Assembly: GCA_023436885.1 (NCBI GenBank)
Contig: JAEZHI010000047.1
Location: 1-64,000 of the forward strand
DNA from: Pseudomonadota bacterium
GTDB taxonomy: Bacteria; Pseudomonadota; Alphaproteobacteria; Rhizobiales; Pleomorphomonadaceae
Reading direction: 5' to 3'
DNA: 64,000 bases
This document shows, piece by piece, positions 43,297 to 52,216 of this stretch. A program made the translations under genes and the position numbers. Below the pieces are notes generated by a model, which was given only the letters and a program-made list of their open reading frames with translations, did no database searches and had not been told where the DNA came from. Numbering within the stretch: the stretch's first letter is position 1; the number at the start of each line of letters is the position of its first letter.

Positions 43297-43316
43297 AGAA
43301 AGCGAAGGAAGTCGAA

Positions 43317-43862
43317 ATGATCGACCAGTCACGGTATCGGGACGCCATGGCTCGCCTGGGTGGGGCCGTCAGCGTCGTCACCACCGACGGCCCTGCCGGC
43401 CTTGCCGGCTTCACGGCCACGGCCGTCTGCTCGGTCACCGACTCGCCGCCAACCCTTCTCGTCTGTCACAACCGGGCATCGGGAACGCACGAACTGTTCG
43501 CGGCCAATGGCGTGCTCTGCGTCAATCTCCTCTCCGCCGCGCAACAAGCCGTCTCCGATATCTTTGCCACGCGCGGGCTTGCACCGTCGGAACGTTTTGC
43601 CGCCATCGCCCACCACCACCTCACCACCGGCAGTCCGGCGATCGTCGGCGCGCTCGCAAATTTCGATTGCCGCATCATCTCGACCCGGCAAATTGGAACC
43701 CATGATGTCCACTTCTGCGAAGTCATCGACCTCAGCCGAAGCGAAAACGGCGACGGCCTGATCTGGTTCGATCGCGGTTATCACTTCCTGCCCGGATCGA
43801 CGCCGCCGACCACACCGGTATCGCCGCGAGACGCCGATGCCGCAACGGCCGAGCGCGCCTGA
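43317..43862 (+). CDS. Flavin reductase (two-component monooxygenase partner)
   Basis: A 181-residue flavin-reductase-domain protein of the HpaC/DszD type. The opening ARLGGAVSVVTTDGPAGLAGFTATAVCSVTDSPP is characteristic. NVLCVNLL-like and FDCRI segments complete the FMN barrel. It supplies reduced FMN to a separate oxygenase, most likely the luciferase-like enzyme at 33606. GGAAG precedes the ATG at 43317. Confidence 0.9.
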   Translation: MIDQSRYRDAMARLGGAVSVVTTDGPAGLAGFTATAVCSVTDSPPTLLVCHNRASGTHELFAANGVLCVNLLSAAQQAVSDIFATRGLAPSERFAAIAHHHLTTGSPAIVGALANFDCRIISTRQIGTHDVHFCEVIDLSRSENGDGLIWFDRGYHFLPGSTPPTTPVSPRDADAATAERA

Positions 43863-43924
43863 CCGCCGCGTCGCCCCTCTTCGAGGGTGATGCACAGAGC
43901 CCTTTTACCGACAACGGAACTGCC

Positions 43925-44905
43925 ATGATGATGGTCTCCACGCCTCGCCTCGACCTTCTCGTCGCAGACCGACAGGATGATCGCGGCTCGATCGTGCGGC
44001 TCGATCTCGTCCGCGCCGACGGCGGCATCCTGCCTGCGTTTTCCGCCGGCGCTCACGTCGAGATCGACATCGCCTCGCTTGACGACAGCCATTCCCTGCG
44101 GCGGCGCTATTCGCTGTGGGGCGATCCGGCCGATCGCTATCGCTGGCGTCTGGGTGTCCTGCTCAGCCCGGCATCCCGTGGTGGATCACAAACACTCCAC
44201 ACCCGGGCTCACCGCGGTTCCCGCATCGCCGTTGGCTCTCCGGCGAACGACTTCCCGCTCGCGCCCGAGGGCGCTGCCGTTCTCGTCGGCGGAGGTATCG
44301 GCATTACGCCACTTCTCGCCATGGCCTACACGCTGACCGCCGAAGGGCGCCCCTTCGTCCTTCATTACGTCACACGGTCGGCCGAACGCACAGCCTTTCT
44401 CGATCTCTTGCCGACATTTCCCTTCGCCGACCGCATCCGCCTTCACCATGACGACGGCATCGGAGCCCCGCCGTTCGATCCCGCGCGCGATCTCGTCGCG
44501 CCTGACGGCGACGCCCATCTCTACATCTGCGGTCCCGGAGGCTTCATGGACCACTGCAGGGCGATGGCCCTTGGGCTCGGTTGGGAAGCGGCTCGAATCC
44601 ACCAGGAAGCCTTCGGTGCCGACATCGATACCACCGGCTCCACCTTCGAGGTGGTTGCTCGGCGCTCGGGAGTCACCGTGCGGGTCGGGCCTGGAGAAAC
44701 CATTGCCAACGCCCTCTCGGGTGCAGGCGTCCCCGTCGAAACGTCCTGCGGCGAAGGGGTTTGCGGGGCCTGCGCCTGCGACGTCCTCGAGGGCCAACCC
44801 GATCACCGCGATCACGTTCTCACCGACGAGGAAAAGGCCCGCGGCGACCAGATCTTGATCTGCTGTTCGCGAGCCTTCGGTCATCGGCTGATACTCGACC
44901 TTTAA
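43925..44905 (+). CDS. Ferredoxin-type oxygenase reductase (VanB/PDR family)
   Basis: A 326-residue electron-transfer protein: an FMN domain (RRYSLWG near residue 60), an NAD domain (LVGGGIGITPLLAMA near 118, CGPGGFM near 202) and a C-terminal plant-type [2Fe-2S] ferredoxin (SCGEGVCGACACDV, with the fourth Cys in LICCSRA). This FMN-NAD-2Fe2S order is that of vanillate and phthalate dioxygenase reductases. It should pass electrons from NADH to the Rieske oxygenase at 34756. Start ATGATGATG; the first is used. Last gene of the operon. Confidence 0.94.
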   Translation: MMMVSTPRLDLLVADRQDDRGSIVRLDLVRADGGILPAFSAGAHVEIDIASLDDSHSLRRRYSLWGDPADRYRWRLGVLLSPASRGGSQTLHTRAHRGSRIAVGSPANDFPLAPEGAAVLVGGGIGITPLLAMAYTLTAEGRPFVLHYVTRSAERTAFLDLLPTFPFADRIRLHHDDGIGAPPFDPARDLVAPDGDAHLYICGPGGFMDHCRAMALGLGWEAARIHQEAFGADIDTTGSTFEVVARRSGVTVRVGPGETIANALSGAGVPVETSCGEGVCGACACDVLEGQPDHRDHVLTDEEKARGDQILICCSRAFGHRLILDL

Positions 44906-44906
44906 G

Positions 44907-44924
44907 GCCACAAGATATTTTGGC
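44907..44924. terminator. Hairpin after the oxygenase-reductase gene
   Basis: GCCACAA and TTTTGGC pair with one mismatch around a 4-nt loop, 2 bases past the stop. It is followed by TAAGGGC, without a long T-run. A weak terminator candidate for the rightward operon. Confidence 0.35.
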
Positions 44925-44930
44925 TAAGGG

Positions 44931-44981
44931 CTTGATTGAGATACATGTAATCTTTGGCCGCGATGCTCGATCTCACTCAAG
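44931..44981. repeat. 12-bp inverted repeat between convergent operons
   Basis: CTTGATTGAGAT (44931-44942) and ATCTCACTCAAG (44970-44981) match with one mismatch, separated by 27 bases. The right arm overlaps the last codons of the opposing hydantoinase B gene. Possibly a bidirectional termination structure. Confidence 0.4.
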
Positions 44982-46641
44982 GTGTAACGCCATAGATTTC
45001 AGCCGCCCTTTCGGGAGCGAGATAGCCGTTGCGGATGTCGGCCAGCACCTTTTCCCGCGCGCGTTTTCTCGGGTCGCCGAACCCGCCGCCGGCGCCGGTG
45101 ATGATGCGGATGACGTCGTCACGGTCGACGCGGATGCCGGAGCCGTAGGCGAAGCGTTGGGAGGAGCCGTCCTTGCGCAGGATCAGGGCGTAGTTGGCCG
45201 AGCCTTCGCGACCGCCGTCGAGCGCCCAGGGCAGGATGCGGCTGCGGGTGTAGCCGAGCGTCAGGAAGCTGTCGTCGCGGCGGATGCGGTAATCGAGGCG
45301 GATGCCCCGGCCGCCAATGAACTCGCCCTCGCCGCCGGCATCGCAGTTGATCTCCATGCGATCGATGGTGAGCCCATTGCGCGCCTCGGAAATCTCGGCC
45401 GGGCAATTGAAGGTCTCGCCGTGCACGGCCGAGAAGATGGCCGAGTTGCCATCACGACCGTCGGCGGCGCCCCAGCCACCGATCTGCGGCTCGATGATGG
45501 TGTACTGGCGGCCGGTGTCGGGATGGATGCCGCCGATGAAGGTTCCGGCAATGGAGGCGAAATGACCCGCCGGCAGCCGGCCGGGAAGATGCGGCGCCAG
45601 GCAGCGCCAGATGAGATCGGTCACGCGGATGCCGACCTCGTAATAGAAGCCGACCGCCGCCGGCTCCTTGGCGTGGAACACGGTGCCCTCGCGGGTCAGC
45701 AGCCTGAGCGGGCGGAAAGAACCTTCGTTGGCCGGAGACTCCGGCGAGGTCAGTGCCTTGAAGATGACCTGTGCCGACACCATGGTGTCGTCGTGCCCGG
45801 CGTTGGTCGGCCCGTCGGTCTGCTCGGGATTGTCGCGCAGGTCAACCACGAACTCCGTCTCGGAAATCGTGATCCTGACGTTGAAGAAGCGGCCGTCGTC
45901 CTGCTCCTCGGAAAGCTCGAACGTGCCGTGAGGCAGACCGGCGAGCGCGGCAAGGGAGATTTGCTCGCCGAAGTCCATGAAATTGACCATGGCAGCGTCG
46001 AAGGTCTCGATGCCGTATTTCTCCGCGAGATCGGCAAGACGGCGCGCGCCTATCCGCACCGAAGCGATGGCGGCCCAGAGATCGCCCTCGATGAAATCGG
46101 GCATGCGGGAATTGACCGTGATGATGTCGAAAATCCCGGAGATCGGCTGGCCTCTGGAAATCATCTTGATGGCCGGAAGGCGCAGCCCTTCCTGGAAGAT
46201 CTCGCGGGCATCGGATGACAGCGACCCCGGCGACTTGCCGCCGACGTCGGAGTTATGGGCGATATTGGCGGTCCAGGCGATCAGCCGATCGCCAACGAAT
46301 ACCGGCATGGCGACGACGAGGTCGTTGAGGTGGGTGACGCCGCCGTAATAGGGGTCGTTGGTGATGAAGACGTCACCGGGTTCGATGTCGCCCGGCTTGT
46401 CGAACTTGGCGATCAATACCTTAACCGACTTGTCGAGCACGCCGATAAAGCCGGGAATACCGGCACCGGAGCTGGCGAGCTGACCTTTCGCGTCCAGGAT
46501 ACCGGTACCCATGTCGAGCACCTCGTAGATGATCGAGCTCATCGCCGTCTTGCGCATGGCGGCAAACATCTCATCGGCCGTCGCCTGCAGGGAGTTCTGG
46601 ATAATCTCCAGCGTGATCGGATCGTAAGCCTTGCCGGTCAT
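44977..46641 (-). CDS. hyuB: Hydantoinase B / oxoprolinase-family subunit (HyuB1)
   Basis: A 554-residue HyuB-family subunit, which with HyuA opens cyclic amides such as N-methylhydantoin or 5-oxoproline using ATP. The family motif NDPYYGGVTHLND near residue 100 and HNSDVGG near 133 supply likely metal ligands, and GAGGGFGDP closes the C-terminal part. The ATG at 46641 has GGGGAACC ahead. It lies 13 bases after HyuA1 and forms the natural pair with it. Last gene of the 16-kb operon. The exact cyclic substrate is unknown. Confidence 0.92.
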   Translation of the reverse strand: MTGKAYDPITLEIIQNSLQATADEMFAAMRKTAMSSIIYEVLDMGTGILDAKGQLASSGAGIPGFIGVLDKSVKVLIAKFDKPGDIEPGDVFITNDPYYGGVTHLNDLVVAMPVFVGDRLIAWTANIAHNSDVGGKSPGSLSSDAREIFQEGLRLPAIKMISRGQPISGIFDIITVNSRMPDFIEGDLWAAIASVRIGARRLADLAEKYGIETFDAAMVNFMDFGEQISLAALAGLPHGTFELSEEQDDGRFFNVRITISETEFVVDLRDNPEQTDGPTNAGHDDTMVSAQVIFKALTSPESPANEGSFRPLRLLTREGTVFHAKEPAAVGFYYEVGIRVTDLIWRCLAPHLPGRLPAGHFASIAGTFIGGIHPDTGRQYTIIEPQIGGWGAADGRDGNSAIFSAVHGETFNCPAEISEARNGLTIDRMEINCDAGGEGEFIGGRGIRLDYRIRRDDSFLTLGYTRSRILPWALDGGREGSANYALILRKDGSSQRFAYGSGIRVDRDDVIRIITGAGGGFGDPRKRAREKVLADIRNGYLAPERAAEIYGVTP

Positions 46642-46654
46642 CGGTTCCCCTCCC

Positions 46655-48727
46655 TCAGTTCTTGATCCGGATATGGATGTTGCCGAAGCCGTCGATCTCG
46701 ACCCGATTGCCGGGATGAACGACCACGGTTGTGCCGGAATCCTCAACGATGGCCGGGCCGGCGAAAGTCATGCCGGGCTTCAGTTTGTCGCCATCGTAGA
46801 TCGCGGCCTCGTGGATGCCATCAAGCGCATAGTCCACCGTGCGACGCCCCTTGAGGGCCACGGAGGCAGGCTCGTCGGACAGCGGTTTGGCCACCATCGT
46901 GAGCTTGCCGACTTCGGCGGTGGCGACCAGATGAATGCCGACCAGTTCCACCGGAGCTGCGAGGCGATAGGTATATTCGCGCTCATAGGCCTCGTGGAAG
47001 GCCGTCTCGATCGCTCCGAGCCGGACATCGGTAACCGGGCCTTCCAGGAGCACTTCCGTGGTGTGCTCCTGGTTCTGATAGCGGAACTTGCCGTAACGAA
47101 GGAAGCTGACCTTGCCCGCATCCACCCCCTCGGCGGCGAACTGGCCCAGCGCCAGCTTCTCGGTTTCGGCATAGAGCGCTTCGATCTCCACAGCGGCTCC
47201 CGCCTTGAGGTCGGCCAGATGAGTAACGAAGAAGTCTCGCCGGAGGTCGGACATCATCATGCCCCAGGCCGAGAAGACGGAGGCGCCGGCGGGGATCACC
47301 ACCTTGGAGACACCGAGTTCGGCAGCAAGCGCAGCCGCATGCATGGCCCCTCCGCCGCCGAAGGCGACGAGCGTGAAATCGCGCGGATCGTGGCCGCGGT
47401 TGAGCGACACCAGCTTCAGCGCATTGACCATGTTGTTGTTGGCGATGCGGACGATGCCGCGCGCCGCTTCGTCGACGGAAACGCCAAGCCGTTCGCCAAC
47501 CGCCTCAAGCGCCGTCTCGACGGCCGTCATGTCGGCCACGACCGAACCACCGCAGAAATAGTCTCGGTTGATGCGGCCGAGCCAAAGGTTGGCGTCGGTG
47601 GTGGTGGCGTTGGTACCACCCCGGCCATAGGCGGCCGGCCCCGGCACCGCGCCCGCCGATTGCGGGCCGACATGCAGCTTGGAGAAATCGTCGACCCAGG
47701 CGATCGAACCTCCGCCGTTACCGATTTCGACGAGGTCGACCACCGGCACCATGATCGGATAACCAGCCGAGCGCTTGTCGCGCTCGATCCAGTAGTCGGT
47801 CATGATGCGCACCCGGCCGTTTTCGATCAGCGAGCATTTGGCGGTCGTGCCACCGATGTCGAGGGCGAGCACATTCGGCTCGCCGATCAGCTTGCCGAGC
47901 TCGGCGGCGCCCCAGAAGCCCGAGGCGGGCCCGGATTCCACCATGGTGATGGGGATCTTGGAGACGGATGAGACCGTCTCGACACCGCAATTGGACTGCA
48001 TGATGAAGAGGCTGCCGGCAAACCCCTTGTCGGCAAGGCCGTCGCTGAGGCGCGTCAGATAGCGTTCGGCAGTCGGCTGGACATAAGCCGACAAAACGGT
48101 GGTGCTCGACCGCTCGTATTCGCGCCATTCGCGGGTGATTTGATGCGAGGAAACGACCGCCACCTCCGGCCACAGCCGCCGGATCTCCTCGAGCGCGGCG
48201 CGCTCATGGGAAGGATTGGCGTAGGAGTGCAGGAAGCAGACGGCAATCGCCTCGACGCCGTCAGCGCGGAAATCGTCCAGGATCGCTGGCAGGACCGACA
48301 GATCGAGCGGGCGCATTTCCTCGCCCTTGTAGCTCATGCGGCCGGGGAGTTCGCGGCGCAGATAGCGCGGCACGAAGGGCTCCGGCTTGCGGTAATGCAG
48401 GTTGAAGAAGTCCGGCCGGTTACCGCGGGCGATCTCCAGGCTGTCGCGAAATCCCTCGGTGGTGATCAGACCGACCTTGACGCCCTTGCGCTCGGTCAGT
48501 GCATTGATGACCACCGTGGTGCCATGAGCGAGAAAATCGACGGTCGACGGATCGACGCCGCCCTTGTCGAGCACATTGAGCACGCCCTGCTCGAAATTCG
48601 GCGGCGTGGTATCCGACTTGGCGGTGATGACACGGGACTCGCCAGTCAACTTGTCGGTCTCGAAGCAGACGAGATCGGTGAAGGTACCGCCGACATCCGT
48701 GGCGACGCGAATGGTCTTGGTGCTCAT
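46655..48727 (-). CDS. hyuA: Hydantoinase A / oxoprolinase-family subunit (HyuA1)
   Basis: A 690-residue HyuA-family ATPase subunit with two actin-like half-domains. ATDVGGTFTDLVCF (residues 8-21) binds ATP phosphates, LAHGTTVVINAL and the second LDIGGTTAKCSLI (near 290) follow, and GGGGAMHAAALA completes the fold. It phosphorylates the amide carbonyl so that HyuB can cleave the ring. The ATG at 48727 opens the family core; a longer frame would overlap the GAF gene. It follows the GAF gene by 5 bases. Confidence 0.92.
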   Translation of the reverse strand: MSTKTIRVATDVGGTFTDLVCFETDKLTGESRVITAKSDTTPPNFEQGVLNVLDKGGVDPSTVDFLAHGTTVVINALTERKGVKVGLITTEGFRDSLEIARGNRPDFFNLHYRKPEPFVPRYLRRELPGRMSYKGEEMRPLDLSVLPAILDDFRADGVEAIAVCFLHSYANPSHERAALEEIRRLWPEVAVVSSHQITREWREYERSSTTVLSAYVQPTAERYLTRLSDGLADKGFAGSLFIMQSNCGVETVSSVSKIPITMVESGPASGFWGAAELGKLIGEPNVLALDIGGTTAKCSLIENGRVRIMTDYWIERDKRSAGYPIMVPVVDLVEIGNGGGSIAWVDDFSKLHVGPQSAGAVPGPAAYGRGGTNATTTDANLWLGRINRDYFCGGSVVADMTAVETALEAVGERLGVSVDEAARGIVRIANNNMVNALKLVSLNRGHDPRDFTLVAFGGGGAMHAAALAAELGVSKVVIPAGASVFSAWGMMMSDLRRDFFVTHLADLKAGAAVEIEALYAETEKLALGQFAAEGVDAGKVSFLRYGKFRYQNQEHTTEVLLEGPVTDVRLGAIETAFHEAYEREYTYRLAAPVELVGIHLVATAEVGKLTMVAKPLSDEPASVALKGRRTVDYALDGIHEAAIYDGDKLKPGMTFAGPAIVEDSGTTVVVHPGNRVEIDGFGNIHIRIKN

Positions 48728-48732
48728 GGTTC

Positions 48733-49224
48733 TCAGGTCCTCTTGATCCGGTCGTGCAGGAGCATGGCCAGCGCACCCGGCAGCTTCAGAGCCTCGGCAG
48801 CCTCGACCCGCTCGTCGGTGTAGTGCCCCGCGACGTCGAGGCAATTGATGGTGCCGATGACCTCGCCGGCAACGACGATGGGCACATTGATCACGGATTC
48901 GCAGCCGAGCGACTGGATCAGCAGGTGGTCGTCGAACACCTTGGCGATATCTTCGATGCTATTGGCTACAAACGTCTTTTTCTGCTTGAGAGTGACCTCG
49001 GACCAGTGGGTCTCGTTGTAGGGCTTCGTGCCGGAAACCGGGTAGGCGTCCGGCATGTTGGAGTAGACGCGCTCCGCCGAGCGGCCGCGCGTGTCGGCCG
49101 TCATGACCGTGAAAAGCTTCACGCCGATCAATTGGCGCGTCAGCTCCTCAAGGGCGGCAAAGACAACATGCGGCTGATCGGTGGCCGTCCCGACCGCGTC
49201 GGTGAAATTGGAAAGATCGGTCAT
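48733..49224 (-). CDS. GAF-domain protein
   Basis: A 163-residue stand-alone GAF domain: IGVKLFTVMTADTRGRSAERVYSN, a central THWSEV, then INVPIVVAGEVIGTINCLD. There is no HTH, kinase or cyclase domain. Free GAF proteins bind small molecules or, in the fRMsr group, reduce methionine sulfoxide; the catalytic cysteine trio of fRMsr is not evident (Cys in GCESV and NCLD only). Its place between HyuB2 and HyuA1 points to a ligand sensor or accessory factor of the hydrolase. Confidence 0.8.
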   Translation of the reverse strand: MTDLSNFTDAVGTATDQPHVVFAALEELTRQLIGVKLFTVMTADTRGRSAERVYSNMPDAYPVSGTKPYNETHWSEVTLKQKKTFVANSIEDIAKVFDDHLLIQSLGCESVINVPIVVAGEVIGTINCLDVAGHYTDERVEAAEALKLPGALAMLLHDRIKRT

Positions 49225-49260
49225 TGCTGGATATCCGTTCGGATCGGAGGAAGGTGCGGA

Positions 49261-50910
49261 TCAGCGGACGCCATAGATCGCCTCCGCTCGCTCGGCCGTT
49301 ATGTAGCCATCGCGAACATCTCGTTGCACAGCGACAGGGTCGCGCTGGCGCGGATCGCCATAGCCGCCGCCGACACCGGTGACGACATGCACGACATCGT
49401 CGCGATTCAGGGGAATGTTGGTGCCGAAGGCGTGGCGCTCGGGCTCCTGGCCGCGCCTCAGGACCTCGACGAAGTTCGGCGTGCCGTCGACACCGCCGGC
49501 GGCGCCCCAGGGCGGTATGCGGGTACGCGTATAGCCGAGGCTGAGGAAGTTGTTGTCGGCGCGCACGCGGTAACGCACCGAAATGCCCTTGCCGCCACGC
49601 CAGCGCCCGTCGCCGCCTTCCGCCGTCGTCAGGGCCAGTTCATCGACAGTCAGGCCATAGCGCGCCTCGGCCACTTCGGCGGGACAGTTATAGGTCTCGC
49701 CGTGAAAGCCGGAGAAGATGGCCGCATTGCCATCGCTCCCTCGCATGGCACCCCAACCGCCGACTTGTGGTTCGACGATGGTATAGTGGCGTCCCGTATC
49801 AGGGTGCCGGCCGCCGATGACGGTCCCGCAAATCGAGGCGAAGTTGCCGGCCGGCACGATGTCGGGAATGTGAGCGGAGAGACAGCGCAAGATAAGGTCA
49901 AAAAGCCGGATCTCGACTTCGGCATAATAGCCCATCGCGCCCGGTGCCTCGACATGGAATACCGTGCCCGGGCGCGTCAGCAACTTGAGCGGTCGATAGA
50001 AGCCGCCATTGCCCGGCGCGTCCGCGTCGGCGACCGCCTTGAAGGCGAGTTGCGCGGATATTTCCGACCCCTCTCGGCTGGAGTTGGACGACCCTTTCTG
50101 GGGCGGGTTGTCGGTGAGATCGATGACGAAACTGTCGTCGGTGATGTCGACGACCACCTTGTAGATCGCGCCGTCGTCCTGTTCCTCGGCAAAGGCATAG
50201 TGGCCGTTCGGCAGGCGAGCGATCCCGGCGAGCGCGTGCTGTTCGCCGAGGCGCATGAAGTCGGCAAGGGCAGCGGTAAAGCAATCGGCGCCGTACTTGC
50301 CGACGAGTTCGAGGATGCGTCGCTCGCCGATGCGTACGCCGGCAATTCCGGCCCACAGATCGCCATGAAGAAAATCCGGCAGACGCGAGTTCACCGTCAG
50401 GATGTCGAACACCGCATCATTGGCGACGCCGGCGGAGAACAGCTTCACCGCCGGAACGCGGATACCCTCCTGAAAGATCTCGGTCGCCTCCGACGACATC
50501 GAACCCGGCACGTTGCCGCCAACGTCGTTCCAGTGGGCGATGTTGGCGGTCCAGGCAACGATGCGTCCGTCCGCAAAAACGGGCAGCGCCAGGATCATGT
50601 CGTTGAGATGGGTGACTCCGCCCCAATAGGGATCGTTGGTGGCGAAGAGATCGCCTGGCCGGATGGTCTCAACGGGGTGCTTGTCGAGGATACGCTTTAC
50701 CGCCTTGTCGAGAACGCCGACGAAGGCCGGGATGCCGGCGCCGGAGGCGGCGATCTCTCCGTCGGCGTCGCAGATGCCGCTGCCAAGGTCGAGCACTTCA
50801 TAGATGATGGCGCTCATCGACGTCTTGCGCTGGGCGGCGAACATTTCGTCGGCGACCGCCTCGAGGGCGTTCTGAATGATTTCGAAGGTAACCGGATCGA
50901 AGCCGCTCAT
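49261..50910 (-). CDS. hyuB: Hydantoinase B-family subunit (HyuB2), without adjacent HyuA
   Basis: A 549-residue HyuB protein close in pattern to HyuB1: FEIIQNALEAVADEMFAAQRKTSMS opens it, NDPYWGGVTHLND and HWNDVGG are intact, and GVGGGYGDP ends it. Unlike the other two HyuB genes it is not next to a HyuA gene; the GAF gene separates it from HyuA1. It may use HyuA1 with HyuB1 as an alternative partner. The start overlaps the M20 gene's stop (ATGA). Confidence 0.9.
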   Translation of the reverse strand: MSGFDPVTFEIIQNALEAVADEMFAAQRKTSMSAIIYEVLDLGSGICDADGEIAASGAGIPAFVGVLDKAVKRILDKHPVETIRPGDLFATNDPYWGGVTHLNDMILALPVFADGRIVAWTANIAHWNDVGGNVPGSMSSEATEIFQEGIRVPAVKLFSAGVANDAVFDILTVNSRLPDFLHGDLWAGIAGVRIGERRILELVGKYGADCFTAALADFMRLGEQHALAGIARLPNGHYAFAEEQDDGAIYKVVVDITDDSFVIDLTDNPPQKGSSNSSREGSEISAQLAFKAVADADAPGNGGFYRPLKLLTRPGTVFHVEAPGAMGYYAEVEIRLFDLILRCLSAHIPDIVPAGNFASICGTVIGGRHPDTGRHYTIVEPQVGGWGAMRGSDGNAAIFSGFHGETYNCPAEVAEARYGLTVDELALTTAEGGDGRWRGGKGISVRYRVRADNNFLSLGYTRTRIPPWGAAGGVDGTPNFVEVLRRGQEPERHAFGTNIPLNRDDVVHVVTGVGGGYGDPRQRDPVAVQRDVRDGYITAERAEAIYGVR

Positions 50911-52205
50911 GACTCTATGGCTTTCCTTTTTCGCAAACCGCACCATTCGGCGACAAAGAGAGCGATGACCTTGGTGGTCTCCAGCATCGAGGCGAGGTCG
51001 GTTTTCTCAGCAGCGCTGTGGCTGCCCGATCCGCAGGAGCCGTAGCAGAGCGTCGGGATGTGATGATAATGGTCGAACTGGCGAGCGTCGCTGGTAGCCG
51101 TCTGACTGAAACGCTCGAGCGGAGTGCCGAAGACCCGTTCGTGGACGCTTTCCAGCACGGCCTCCGCCTCGCTGCCCGGCTGGAAGACATGGCCATCGGC
51201 CTGAAATCCGATCCAGGTGAGAGCAGGTGGGTCCGGCTGGCCGAGTGCGGCGGCGCAGTCGGCGACCGTCTTCAGCACGCGCGACCTGACCGAAGCTAGG
51301 TCGTGGCCCGGCAGCACCGACAGGCGGCATTCGATCTCGCACCAGGCGGGCACCGAGCCCAGCCAGTCGCCACCATGGATCTTGCCACAACTGAACTTGA
51401 CTGGATTTTCGATGTGACGGAACCAGGGATCTGCCTTTGCCTCGACGTTGATGGTGTCGGCCAGCCGTTGCAACGCGGCAATGTAGTCGAAAGCGGAGAG
51501 GATGGCGCTGGCGCCGGCCTGAGCCTCGAGCACATGGACCGGTCGGCCAAGAATGCGGAGGCGAAACCACACCGAGCCGAGTTCGGCCCTGAGCAGCCGA
51601 TTGTCCATTGCCTCCGGGATCAGGCAGGCGTCGGCCCGATAGCCGCGCACGATGGTCGACAGGGCACCGTTGCCGGTGCATTCCTCCTCGCTGACCGTTT
51701 CGACGAAGACATCCGCCGCCGGCTCGAACCCGAGGTCGGCGAGCGCATCGAGGGCGAAGACCATGGCGGCAACGCCGACCTTCATGTCGTTGGCGCCGCG
51801 ACCGTACATGAAGCCGTCGCGGACGACCGGTTCAAACGGCGGTGACGCCCACTGCTCCAGCGGACCTGGAGGCACCACGTCGATATGGCCGCAGAGGATC
51901 AGACTACGGCCCTTGGGCGCCGCGACTTGATGGTGCGCCACGACCTGGATGGCTTTCGAATAGTCGACGTCGACGGCCGGCGAATAGCCGGGTTTGCCTT
52001 CGATCGGCACGTCGTCGAGACTATAGCGATCGACTTGCCAGCCCCGACCGGCAAATTCGCCGGCCAGCCAGTCCTGGCAGGCAGCCTCGTTGCCGCGCAC
52101 CGAGGGGAAGCGAACCAGATCGGCAAGCCAGCCGATCTGACGCTCGCGATTCCCTTCGACGGCGGCGGAGATGGCGGCGAGGAGATCGCCTCGGGATTCC
52201 GACAC
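50907..52205 (-). CDS. M20-family metallopeptidase/deacylase (ArgE/DapE type)
   Basis: A 432-residue di-zinc amidohydrolase. GHIDVVPPG near residue 104 gives the His and Asp, GRGANDMKVG near 134 the bridging Asp, SEEECTGNG near 168 the Glu pair, and GSGSHSAAEKTD near 395 the last His. The dimerisation lid is present. The family removes N-acyl or N-carbamoyl groups or cleaves dipeptides, which fits the linear product of HyuA/HyuB ring opening. It follows HyuB3 by 11 bases. Confidence 0.92.
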   Translation of the reverse strand: MSESRGDLLAAISAAVEGNRERQIGWLADLVRFPSVRGNEAACQDWLAGEFAGRGWQVDRYSLDDVPIEGKPGYSPAVDVDYSKAIQVVAHHQVAAPKGRSLILCGHIDVVPPGPLEQWASPPFEPVVRDGFMYGRGANDMKVGVAAMVFALDALADLGFEPAADVFVETVSEEECTGNGALSTIVRGYRADACLIPEAMDNRLLRAELGSVWFRLRILGRPVHVLEAQAGASAILSAFDYIAALQRLADTINVEAKADPWFRHIENPVKFSCGKIHGGDWLGSVPAWCEIECRLSVLPGHDLASVRSRVLKTVADCAAALGQPDPPALTWIGFQADGHVFQPGSEAEAVLESVHERVFGTPLERFSQTATSDARQFDHYHHIPTLCYGSCGSGSHSAAEKTDLASMLETTKVIALFVAEWCGLRKRKAIES

Positions 52206-52216
52206 GGTCGAGACCC

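Noticed and set aside
48754..51045. A 763-codon open frame on the plus strand opposite the hydantoinase genes
   Set aside because: It lies antisense to the M20, HyuB2 and GAF genes, which have clear family motifs; its translation shows none.
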